Source: Candidatus Fermentibacterota bacterium
GTDB lineage: Bacteria; Fermentibacterota; Fermentibacteria; Fermentibacterales; JCC-6
Direction of reading: 5' to 3'
Length of the DNA stretch: 37,917 nucleotides
Assembly (NCBI GenBank): GCA_030592645.1
Contig: JAUVIR010000032.1
Coordinates: 1 to 37,917 of the forward strand
Both the position numbers and the translations under genes were made by a program. This document shows positions 1 through 7,657 of the stretch, piece by piece; positions within the stretch are counted from its first letter, which is position 1, and each line of letters opens with the position of its first letter. The notes beneath the pieces were generated by a model that was not told the DNA's origin, did no database searches, and saw only the letters and a list, made by a program, of their open reading frames with translations.

Positions 1-1903
1 CACAGGAGGCGGAATCAGGATCTATCCAGCCTCTGTTTTCCGAAATGTTAATCAGTCTATCGAGGTAATTCTCCCAATAATAGGGCACACTGTTGTTTCT
101 GTAGAACCTGTGGTAAAGGCGGGGACCAGGCAGAATGGAGACAAGGTAAGCCACCTGTCTTGTTGAGAGATCCTGAAAATCCCTGCCGAAATAGTACTGC
201 GCCGCTTCCCCGAAGCCGAATACATCAGGTCCCATTTCAACGATATTCGCGTAGATTTCAAGCATCCTGTTTTTGGAAAGATACGCCTCCAGCCTCCAGG
301 TCAGAAACACTTCCTGTATTTTCCTTGCAAAGGTTTTCTCCCTGCCGAGGAACAGGTTCCGGGCAAGCTGCATTGTTATTGTGGAGCCCCCCCTTGTAAA
401 CTCGCCGCTTTCCATATTCGCCCTGATGGAATTCCTTATATGATACTCGCAGAAACCATCATGGTAACGGAAGGTGGCATCTTCAGCGCATTTCAGCAGC
501 CCTTCAAAGGACGGGTGAAGGGAATCGAAAAGCATAAATCCCGGATTCGTAAGCGTATCGAGATATATCCTCCTTCGGTTGCTCCAGCTGTCGCGCATAA
601 GGCAGGACCCGCCGTATCTGAGCTGACCGATCGAGATGGGGCTTGCCCCGACACTGAGACCCGATACATCCACTTGAGCATGAAAATCCGAACTGTCCGG
701 GGTCTCCCAGTCGAGTTCAACGAGAATATCAAAGGACGCTTCCCCGCCCAGCTGAAGCCCTTCCAGGGGGCCGAGGAGTGCATGAGGAACAGATGATGTA
801 ATATCCTCACCGGAGAACGAATCGTTCCAGAGCCTCAGAGAAAGGTAAGGTTTTCCATCGAACCGGCCGAAAAGATCAAAACTCACAGGCATTCGCCCGA
901 ATAGAATCGAGCCTGATTCGATACTTACATCCCACGTATCAATGCATGCTGTTCCGAAAAAGCTCAATACTGCTGTTGTGTATACAGTATCATCTGCAAG
1001 GCGAGGGGAGTATATCCTGACCGAATCAAGCATTGCATCGACGGAGACTCCGACGGTGTTTTCATCGATGAATTCAAGTGTGAAGTATCCCGAGGGTTCA
1101 AAATCGATGTAAACATCTCCGGGAAGAGCTTCGGCCCGGGCGATAAGGACATCCTTCACATTCTCAAGATCGGTCGAGAGTTTAATTTCTGGTGAACCGG
1201 AGGAATCGTCCAGTTCAAAATATACTTCCGCCGATTCTCCATCAACTTCTGTTATCATTCCTTCCGCATGGATATGATCGCTTCTGGAGGCTGATATGCT
1301 GCCTTCGATCTCAAATCCCTGAAGCATCCCGGGCATGGTTATAAGCTCGGATGGAAGCCTGCTGCAGTGAAACCAGCTAACATGGATACTGTCCCTCTGC
1401 TCCCCGAAGAACACAGTTCCCCTGCCCATTCCCCAGCTGCTTTCCAGCTGCAGATTCAATGAATCTCCGGAAGAGCATCCGGAGAAGACGCCCGATAGGA
1501 CGGCTGAATCGCTACCGTTTATTATTTCGAAATTATCGAACCTTCCCGGAGGAAGATTCCTGCCTCTTCCGGGTTCCTCATCCGAGCCTGTACCAGGTCC
1601 CGGAATCCAGCTCCCGCCGTGAACCAGAATGCTGTCGATTACCGGGTCGAACAGGCTGCCGCTCCAATAAACGACTACAGTCTGCAAGAACAGCTCTTTC
1701 TCAGGGAAATCAGCATCCTCCAGCAGGAGCACACCGGATGTGATAGCGATATTCCCTACCGATACGGAAGGATCGATCTTTCTAAGGGCTGAAAGCACAG
1801 GCAATGAAGCGACTGCATCGATACCGAACAGTATGAACAGGCAGAATGAAACAGCTGCAGCAGCCAGTATCCCGGCCCTAAGCCGCTTATTCGGGTAATT
1901 CAA
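1..1903 (-). CDS. Membrane-anchored GT51 peptidoglycan transglycosylase with long AsmA-like N-terminal region (C-terminus cut by window edge)
   Basis: The frame is open from position 1903 to the left edge, at least 634 codons. A TTG start at 1903 follows the pyrF stop by three bases and puts a transmembrane anchor at residues about 10-28 (GILAAAAVSFCLFILFG). Residues about 30-460 are beta-rich with no clear motif and resemble the AsmA-like region found before some GT51 domains. The GT51 domain then follows. It has EDATFRYHDG, with the catalytic Glu at about residue 474, then GGSTITMQLARN, and KNRMLEIYANIVEMG, with the second active-site Glu at about residue 549. GT51 enzymes polymerise lipid II into glycan strands on the periplasmic face of the membrane. 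No transpeptidase domain is seen before the edge, so this is more like a monofunctional enzyme than PBP1A, although the end is missing. It is the last visible gene of the pyr operon. The domain is certain; the TTG start and the AsmA comparison are inference. Confidence 0.9.
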   Translation of the reverse strand, partial: MNYPNKRLRAGILAAAAVSFCLFILFGIDAVASLPVLSALRKIDPSVSVGNIAITSGVLLLEDADFPEKELFLQTVVVYWSGSLFDPVIDSILVHGGSWIPGPGTGSDEEPGRGRNLPPGRFDNFEIINGSDSAVLSGVFSGCSSGDSLNLQLESSWGMGRGTVFFGEQRDSIHVSWFHCSRLPSELITMPGMLQGFEIEGSISASRSDHIHAEGMITEVDGESAEVYFELDDSSGSPEIKLSTDLENVKDVLIARAEALPGDVYIDFEPSGYFTLEFIDENTVGVSVDAMLDSVRIYSPRLADDTVYTTAVLSFFGTACIDTWDVSIESGSILFGRMPVSFDLFGRFDGKPYLSLRLWNDSFSGEDITSSVPHALLGPLEGLQLGGEASFDILVELDWETPDSSDFHAQVDVSGLSVGASPISIGQLRYGGSCLMRDSWSNRRRIYLDTLTNPGFMLFDSLHPSFEGLLKCAEDATFRYHDGFCEYHIRNSIRANMESGEFTRGGSTITMQLARNLFLGREKTFARKIQEVFLTWRLEAYLSKNRMLEIYANIVEMGPDVFGFGEAAQYYFGRDFQDLSTRQVAYLVSILPGPRLYHRFYRNNSVPYYWENYLDRLINISENRGWIDPDSASC

Positions 1904-1906
1904 CTG

Positions 1907-2629
1907 TTACCGCTTGCGGAGAGCCTGCGTTATTTCATCGAGGATAGACTCAGCGGCTCTGCGGGAACTCTCAGCCTGGGTGATCGGCCGGCCGACAACC
2001 AGGGCGGTTGCACCAGCTGTGATGGCATCAAACGGGGTTGCCGTACGTTTCTGATCATCCTTCGATGCTCCGGAAGGCCTGACACCGGGCGTCACGATTA
2101 GAAATTCCGAATCGGTAGCCTGCCTCACAAGCGCTGCTTCAAGCGGGGAACAAACAACACCGTGGATACCGGCTGCCTTCGCTGATACTGCCATCCTCTT
2201 TACCAGATCCGATGGCTCTCCCTCAAAACCGAGGTAATCAAGGTCATCTGAGGAAAGGCTTGTCAGAACAGTCACCGCAAGTATTCTGGTCTTTCCCGTA
2301 ACGGCATCCGCGGCTGCCTTCATCATTTCAAATCCACCGGAAGCATGGATGTTAATGAGTTCAGGTTCAAAGCGGCAGGCGGATTTCACCGCACCGGCGA
2401 CGGTGAAGGGTATGTCATGAAATTTCAGATCAAGAAACAGCGGGAAACCGGCTTTCCTTATCTCTTCGAGGAAGGATGGTCCCTCTTTCACAAAAAGCTC
2501 CAGGCCTACTTTCAGACCTATCGGAAGACCTGCCAGCTCTTCGTAGAGTACCTTCATATTCGCTGTCTCACGGCTGGTTACGGCTACATACAGCCTTGTA
2601 TCGTTCACATGAACCGCCTTTCGTATCAA
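1907..2629 (-). CDS. pyrF: Orotidine 5'-phosphate decarboxylase
   Basis: This 240-residue protein catalyses OMP to UMP, the last step of de novo pyrimidine synthesis, in the cytosol. Family signatures are clear: KVGLELF near residue 40 with the substrate-binding Lys, DLKFHDIP near residue 67 with the catalytic Asp-Lys-Asp set, VCSPLEA, TPGVRP and VVGRPIT in the phosphate-binding barrel end. Length is normal for the bacterial type 1 enzyme. One oddity is the first strand: it reads VAVTSRE where the family has the ALD-type motif, so the ribose-binding Asp (Asp11 in the B. subtilis protein) is Thr here. The start is TTG at 2629; a GTG at residue 8 with AAGGCGG five bases upstream is an equally good alternative. 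It sits between rlpA-like and transglycosylase genes in one minus-strand operon with pyrC, pyrK and pyrD. Confidence 0.95.
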   Translation of the reverse strand: MIRKAVHVNDTRLYVAVTSRETANMKVLYEELAGLPIGLKVGLELFVKEGPSFLEEIRKAGFPLFLDLKFHDIPFTVAGAVKSACRFEPELINIHASGGFEMMKAAADAVTGKTRILAVTVLTSLSSDDLDYLGFEGEPSDLVKRMAVSAKAAGIHGVVCSPLEAALVRQATDSEFLIVTPGVRPSGASKDDQKRTATPFDAITAGATALVVGRPITQAESSRRAAESILDEITQALRKR

Positions 2630-2663
2630 GGTTTCTTCAGTATTCGAATAACTTCGGTGGATT

Positions 2664-3071
2664 TCAGTTGATAACCCGAAGAAGAACGTTTGCGATACCC
2701 GCCTCCAGCATACCCAGCTCCTCTGCTGCTCCGGTAGAGAGGTCGATTATTCTGCCGCCGACGTACGGCCCCCTGTCGTTCACTCTGACAGTAACCTCCC
2801 TGTCATTGTCCAGGTTGGTTACGCGGAGAATGGTGTCGAAAGGAAGGGTAAGGTGCGCGCATGTAAGGGCGTACATGTCGAAAGTCTCTCCATTCGCCGT
2901 CAGGTTCCCGTGAAATCCATCTCCGTAATATGAAGCCACTCCACGCTGCCCAAACCCCGCAACAGTTCCCGATGCGGAGATCCCCGATGAACGGTATACC
3001 GGGTTGGTTTCAAGGTAACAGCTGGAAAGAACAAGAATGGAAATGACAGGTATGATCAGCAACCGATTCAA
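2664..3071 (-). CDS. rlpA: RlpA-like septal/cell-wall lipoprotein (double-psi beta-barrel)
   Basis: A 135-residue lipoprotein. A hydrophobic signal ends in the lipobox LSSC with the acylated Cys at residue 18. The rest is a single double-psi beta-barrel domain: [19 protein letters not shown], then the Thr/Cys-containing AHLTLPF segment, and [15 protein letters not shown], which carries the Asp of the RlpA/expansin-type active site. RlpA proteins cut or bind naked glycan strands at septa and act at the outer membrane; many family members only bind. There is no SPOR domain, so this is the short form. The start is a TTG whose last bases form a TTGA overlap with the pyrD stop, implying coupled translation. 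Family is sure; whether it is a lytic transglycosylase here is not. Confidence 0.9.
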   Translation of the reverse strand: MNRLLIIPVISILVLSSCYLETNPVYRSSGISASGTVAGFGQRGVASYYGDGFHGNLTANGETFDMYALTCAHLTLPFDTILRVTNLDNDREVTVRVNDRGPYVGGRIIDLSTGAAEELGMLEAGIANVLLRVIN

Positions 3072-3946
3072 GGAGAACAGCTTTCCAGGAGATTGATCAT
3101 GTCTTCTCTCAGTTCCCGGGCAGCATCAGGCCTTCTCATAAGCCATGTTCCCACCTGAACCATTGCAGCTCCGCAAGCAAGCAGTTCAAGAATGTCTTCC
3201 GCACGGTTGACCCCTCCTGATGCCAGCACCGGGATGTCGACAGCTTCGCTGGTTATGAATACCCGCGCGACTGTTAATGGAAGCAGTGCGGGTGAAGAGT
3301 AACCGCCGACATTTCTTTTCAGGGGAGCCCTGCCGGTGCGCCAATCCATCTTCATACCCAGGAAAGTATTACAGATAGTTACAGCATCGGCTCCTCCAGC
3401 TTCAGCCGCTTTCGCAGACTCAACGATGCTGCCTTCGTTCGGAGTAAGCTTTACACTGAACGGCTTTGAAGAAACTCTTTTCACGAGGCTTGCAATCCGC
3501 TCCACTATTTCAGGTGAGGCACCGAATGCGATCCCTCCTGCAGCCACATTGGGGCAGGATACGTTTATCTCGTACCCGAACGGAACGGGGGATTCTTCCA
3601 GTCTTTCTATCACTGCAGGAAAATCTTCCACAGATTCACCGGCGACGTTGATTATAAGAGGGCAGGGCAGATCGGCTGCCTGCGGCAGCAGTGTTTTCAG
3701 CACTTCATCAACACCGGGATTAGCAAGGCCGATTGAATTCAGAAGACCGAACCTTGTCTCGACAATTCTTGGAGGAGGGTTGCCTTCACGCGGTTTGAGG
3801 GTGGTAGCCTTGGAAATGACAGCGGCAGCTCCCTCAAGAAAGCCCTGCTCCATAAGCTCAAGGCCGAAACCGGCTGTACCGGAGGCAAGCAGAATGGGGG
3901 AATTGAACTCCCTCTTCCAGAAAGTCCATTTGTATGGTTTATCCAT
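3068..3946 (-). CDS. pyrD: Dihydroorotate dehydrogenase, class 1B catalytic subunit
   Basis: PyrD oxidises dihydroorotate to orotate using FMN and passes electrons to PyrK. The class 1B catalytic Cys lies in NVSCPNV (about residue 131). Other class features are [13 protein letters not shown] at the N-terminus, [25 protein letters not shown] and the FMN-phosphate region GGYSS and ASGGV. I chose the ATG at 3946 rather than the in-frame ATG at 3964. The inner ATG overlaps the pyrK stop in a TGATG junction and has GGAGGGG about ten bases upstream, and MDKPYKW is a usual beginning. This gives 292 residues. The neighbour pyrK is its partner, so the two should form the PyrD2K2 heterotetramer, which normally reduces NAD+. 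Confidence 0.96.
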   Translation of the reverse strand: MDKPYKWTFWKREFNSPILLASGTAGFGLELMEQGFLEGAAAVISKATTLKPREGNPPPRIVETRFGLLNSIGLANPGVDEVLKTLLPQAADLPCPLIINVAGESVEDFPAVIERLEESPVPFGYEINVSCPNVAAGGIAFGASPEIVERIASLVKRVSSKPFSVKLTPNEGSIVESAKAAEAGGADAVTICNTFLGMKMDWRTGRAPLKRNVGGYSSPALLPLTVARVFITSEAVDIPVLASGGVNRAEDILELLACGAAMVQVGTWLMRRPDAARELREDMINLLESCSP

Positions 3947-4704
3947 CAGTGTATCCCCTCCCATCGCTCCCAGTCAATTGAATCTGCCGGGAAAACAGGT
4001 CCATCGCTGCAGCACTTCAGGAATCCTCCGCCAGCCTTAGGTACAGAACAGCCTTCGCAAGCTCCCCAGCCGCATCCCATCATGGCTTCAGCGGATATCT
4101 GAACATTCGCTCGAGCTTTGACCGGTATCGCTTCGATAACAGCTTTCATCATGGGGACCGGGCCGCACAGAGCAATACCACCGTAGGAATCCCACAGTAT
4201 CGATCCGAGAAGGTCTGTTACAAGACCTTTCGTTCCGGAGGAACCATCCTCGGTTATCGCTACGGTTCTGGCCCCGGGAATAGTCAGCAGCTTGCCCCGT
4301 GATGATGCTCCAAGAAGTACCTGATCACAATCAATACCTGCTGCCAGACCAGGGAACCCGGCGGCACCCAGGCCTCCGCCTATCAGCAGCCATTTCCCGG
4401 AATTCAACCTGTATCCGCAACCGAGAGGACCGAGCAGCCTCAGTGATCGCCCCTCCTTTGTTTCCGCAAGTATCTCCGTTCCTCTGCCGACAGCTTCGAA
4501 GATAATATCAACGGAATTCCCTGCGACACTGCTGATCGTAAAGGGTCTTCGGGTTACAGGAAATGATCCTTGAGATACCTCGAGCTGCAGGAACCTGCCC
4601 GGCTCCGCCTCACTGATGAAAGAGAGCGGCACTTCGAATGCAATTCTAAATATGCCGGGAAGTATTTCTTCCTTAGCGATTATCAGGGCTTCTGAATCGA
4701 TAAT
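3946..4704 (-). CDS. pyrK: Dihydroorotate dehydrogenase electron-transfer subunit, probable AUU start
   Basis: PyrK carries FAD and a 2Fe-2S cluster and moves electrons from PyrD to NAD+. Visible parts are the FAD-binding RRPFTIS, the pyridine-nucleotide loop LIGGGLGAAGF, the CGPVPMMKAV strand, and the C-terminal cluster motif CGWGACEGCSVP followed by CC before SDGPVF. The first in-frame standard start is GTG at 4632, but conserved PyrK sequence (EALIIAKEEILPGIFRI, the strand before PGRFLQL) is encoded upstream of it. The frame is closed by a stop at 4728. Between them the best-placed codon is ATT at 4704, seven bases after GGAG in the tail of the upstream gene; CTG at 4686 is another option. 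With ATT the protein is 252 residues, normal for PyrK. Identity is sure; the exact start is inference. Confidence 0.93.
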   Translation of the reverse strand: MIDSEALIIAKEEILPGIFRIAFEVPLSFISEAEPGRFLQLEVSQGSFPVTRRPFTISSVAGNSVDIIFEAVGRGTEILAETKEGRSLRLLGPLGCGYRLNSGKWLLIGGGLGAAGFPGLAAGIDCDQVLLGASSRGKLLTIPGARTVAITEDGSSGTKGLVTDLLGSILWDSYGGIALCGPVPMMKAVIEAIPVKARANVQISAEAMMGCGWGACEGCSVPKAGGGFLKCCSDGPVFPADSIDWERWEGIH

Positions 4705-4706
4705 GG

Positions 4707-6374
4707 TTATTCTCCTTCGCTTTCCTCACCGCCCTGCAGCCTGCCCCGGGCAGCCCTGCCGAAATCGGTTTGGGGATAATCGCTGGTAAGTTCGTTCAGG
4801 TAACCCTCAAGAATACCGTCTTCAATCCGGGCTCCTTCTCCCGCCACGTACGAAGCCCAGAGTATATCGGGTCTTATCATTCTGCTCCAGGTAGAAAGAA
4901 GGAGTGGATCAAGTATCTGCCATGCTTCGCTGAAGGAAGCGGCTTCAATCAGTTCCAGGGCCTCTTCCAGAATCACTGCGGGGCGAAAAGGATATCCCGG
5001 CCCTCTCGGCAGATTCAGCTTTTCTTCTATCATGGTGGCCAGGTCTCCCGCATCACTAAGCGAATAGGCCGCAAGTACAAGCGACATGGAAGAATCTTCA
5101 TCAACCGGGAGTATCTCCGACAGCGTCACCAGTGCTATCGCCCTTTCCATATCAAGCCCGTTATTCGAAACATCGATCAGAATTGCAGCAGCATCGGCAT
5201 CTTCGTTTCCGTAAAGGTCCAATCGCTTCTCAGCTATCATTATCCTTATGAACCAGTCTTCAGAATCATCACCGCTGCCAAGCTCATCGGTATACTCCGC
5301 AAGCAGTCTGAGATCGTTTCCTCTATCCTCAGCAAGCCTTATCCAGAGAAAATCTCCGCTTCTGCCTGCGAGCTCTTCCAGATCATCCAGAGCATCCTCC
5401 ATCCGGTCGTCCCGCTCAAGAAGAAATGCCCTGAGATAGAGAGCTTCGGCACCGTATTCCCTGTACCTGTCCAGATCCGCCGCTGATCTGTAGGAGAACA
5501 TCGCTCCGGCGTAATCGCCGGATAACGTCCTTGCTTTCCCGTTCAGCAGTGCGATAACTGCCGTTTCAAGATCCGATCTGTATCCTGCGAGAAGCCTGTT
5601 CAGGACTTCAACAGCCACTTGAGGTTTATCGTCTTGAATGTATGCGTCCGCTGCGGTAGTCAAAGACCGGTAGTAACCTTCTCCTCTTCCGAACATATCG
5701 CCTGCGGACAGAGCAAGAACGGCTCCGCTGTCCGGCTGTCCGACTGCCATAAAGGCTCGCCCTTTCAACAGAGTGAGTTCAGCTGCAAGGCTGTCATTGC
5801 CAGGTATTCCAAGACTGTCAGCCACTGCAAGGGCTCTCTCAGCCTGATGATTCAGAAGACATGTTTCAACGAGATAGAGTCTTGAACGAATGTACAGCTT
5901 GTCATCATCATGGGAAACACTTTCAAAGGAGACGATAGCGTCATTAAACCTTTCAAGCTCGATGGCTGCAAGCCCCATGCCTGTATATGCCCTGTCTCGG
6001 ATATCCTGTTCCTCAGTTATTACGATAGCCGAGGAGTAGGCCATCATCGCTTCCGTAAAATCGGAGGTGCCGCTTCCTGTAAGTGTTCGCCTTCCCGACT
6101 GGAGAAGGGCATCTCCAAGCAGGAGCTGAGCATCATCCGCCCAGTGGCTTCCAGGATAGATAGTAAGAATCTTGGCAGCGCCTGCAACCGCCTCGTCCAG
6201 AAGAACCTCTTCCGATGAAACGGGATTATCAGGATTCTGTCTGGCCAGCTCAAGAGCCGCCTTGTAACTTTTTCTTGCATTATAAAACGTATTGTAATAC
6301 GCGCAGGAGAAGCCCATGAGAGCCAAAAGAAGTACTGAAAGCAGAATTCCTGTTCTAGTTCGCAAATTTTCCAT
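4707..6374 (-). CDS. Outer-membrane-type lipoprotein with TPR-like repeats
   Basis: A 555-residue protein with a signal sequence and a probable lipidation Cys at residue 24 (GFSC), followed by AYYNTFYNARKSY. This start resembles a group of FCB-type lipoproteins with tetratricopeptide repeats, as far as I recall. The body is alpha-helical with repeated TPR-like hairpins, for example HWADDAQLLLGDALLQSG, RAYTGMGLAAIELERFNDA and AEALYLRAFLLERDDRMEDA. It is acidic, with a Glu-rich end (GGEESEGE). Such proteins usually scaffold envelope complexes, but no specific partner can be named. Its start overlaps the end of pyrC by 20 bases, and its tail supplies the ribosome-binding site for pyrK, so it is firmly embedded in the pyr operon. 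Confidence 0.85.
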   Translation of the reverse strand: MENLRTRTGILLSVLLLALMGFSCAYYNTFYNARKSYKAALELARQNPDNPVSSEEVLLDEAVAGAAKILTIYPGSHWADDAQLLLGDALLQSGRRTLTGSGTSDFTEAMMAYSSAIVITEEQDIRDRAYTGMGLAAIELERFNDAIVSFESVSHDDDKLYIRSRLYLVETCLLNHQAERALAVADSLGIPGNDSLAAELTLLKGRAFMAVGQPDSGAVLALSAGDMFGRGEGYYRSLTTAADAYIQDDKPQVAVEVLNRLLAGYRSDLETAVIALLNGKARTLSGDYAGAMFSYRSAADLDRYREYGAEALYLRAFLLERDDRMEDALDDLEELAGRSGDFLWIRLAEDRGNDLRLLAEYTDELGSGDDSEDWFIRIMIAEKRLDLYGNEDADAAAILIDVSNNGLDMERAIALVTLSEILPVDEDSSMSLVLAAYSLSDAGDLATMIEEKLNLPRGPGYPFRPAVILEEALELIEAASFSEAWQILDPLLLSTWSRMIRPDILWASYVAGEGARIEDGILEGYLNELTSDYPQTDFGRAARGRLQGGEESEGE

Positions 6375-7653
6375 CCCTGTATATCACTCTTCCCATCCAG
6401 ACAGCCTCAACTCTGCCTTTCAGTTTTCGCTCATAGAACGGTGTATTGACAGATTTTGAAAATGAACCTGTTTGGGATAACCGGTATTCCGCTTCAGGGT
6501 CGAACAGCACCAGGTCCGCTTTCCTTCCCGGTTCCATCACCGGAACAGGTATGCCTAGAATACGCGCCGGGCCGCACGAGAGAAGGTGCAGTATTCTGAT
6601 TACGGGCATCTGCAGACCACTTAAAATTTCAAGAGTAATAGGAAGAAGGGTTTCGAGTCCTGCGATACCGAACGCCGCTTCCCCCAGAGAACCTTCTTTT
6701 TTGTACCGGGCATGCGGCGCGTGATCTGATGCTATAGCATCGACCATCCCTGACTTTACCATTTCCGCAAGGCTTTTCCTCTGAAGGGCGCTTCGCAGAG
6801 GGGGATTCATCTTGGCCATTGTTCCATGCTCCATAACAGCTTCTTCGCTCAGAGCTATATGATGGGGTGTAACATCGATGGTTACATCAGCGGAATGGAA
6901 GCATTCCGCCCTGGCCAGTTCAACACTTCTCGGGAGAGACAGGTGCGTAAGATGAAGATGCCCATGCGAATTCGAAGCTATTTCCATGCATCTCGCTACA
7001 TCGGCAGTTTCTGCTGCACATGGAATTCCACGTGCGCCCAGCCTCCGGGAAACAGTCCCCCTGTTCACTGAACCGCCGGCAAGATCTGTTACTTCAGGAT
7101 GTTCGATTATAACTCCGTCGAATTCGTAAACCGCGTTAAGAGCGTCCAGAAGCAAACCAGAGTCATGAACCGGATCTCCATCATCTGTGAAAGCGGAAAC
7201 GCCGTCCTGATGGAGATCATCGAAGTTAACCAGTTCCCTGCCGGATCTTCCCCTTGTAACGCATGGAACAGGAACCACATTTGCATACCCGCAGAGCTCG
7301 GCTGCCTGAATCAGGTTCAGTACAGACTCAGGTGAATCCATTGGAGGTGATGTATTAGGCATTACGCCGACAGTTGTAATGCCGCCTGCAATCGCCGCTT
7401 TCAGACCTGTCTCTATTGTTTCTGAATCTTCGCCGCCCGGCTCTCTGAGGTGGACATGCATATCTACAAGCCCCGGAAATATCCATTTACCGGTTCCATC
7501 TATCTCAATGGCATCCAGATGCTGAGGAAGTCCCGGTTCGATTGCCTCTATCAGACCGTCTGATATCAACAGATCACCGGCTACATCCCTGTCCTGCGCT
7601 GGATCAAGAATTCTGAGGTTGCGAATCACATAGCGTTCTTTCAGATCCCTCAC
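6355..7653 (-). CDS. pyrC: Dihydroorotase, type I
   Basis: PyrC cyclises carbamoyl-aspartate to dihydroorotate. Metal-site and active-site motifs of the amidohydrolase superfamily are all present: DMHVHLREPG, FTDDGDP (Asp at the place of the bridging ligand, as in type I enzymes), EHPEV, HLTHLS and ASDHAPH. MPNTSPP and the C-terminal beta-sandwich strand GRKADLVLFDPE also match. The open frame extends upstream to 7863, but that part overlaps the aldolase-like gene in another frame. I chose GTG at 7653, four bases after the aldolase-like stop, which gives 432 residues, a usual length; a GTG at 7629 is possible. It lies four bases downstream of the aldolase-like gene and upstream of the lipoprotein. 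Confidence 0.95.
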   Translation of the reverse strand: MRDLKERYVIRNLRILDPAQDRDVAGDLLISDGLIEAIEPGLPQHLDAIEIDGTGKWIFPGLVDMHVHLREPGGEDSETIETGLKAAIAGGITTVGVMPNTSPPMDSPESVLNLIQAAELCGYANVVPVPCVTRGRSGRELVNFDDLHQDGVSAFTDDGDPVHDSGLLLDALNAVYEFDGVIIEHPEVTDLAGGSVNRGTVSRRLGARGIPCAAETADVARCMEIASNSHGHLHLTHLSLPRSVELARAECFHSADVTIDVTPHHIALSEEAVMEHGTMAKMNPPLRSALQRKSLAEMVKSGMVDAIASDHAPHARYKKEGSLGEAAFGIAGLETLLPITLEILSGLQMPVIRILHLLSCGPARILGIPVPVMEPGRKADLVLFDPEAEYRLSQTGSFSKSVNTPFYERKLKGRVEAVWMGRVIYRDGKFAN

Positions 7654-7657
7654 CTTC

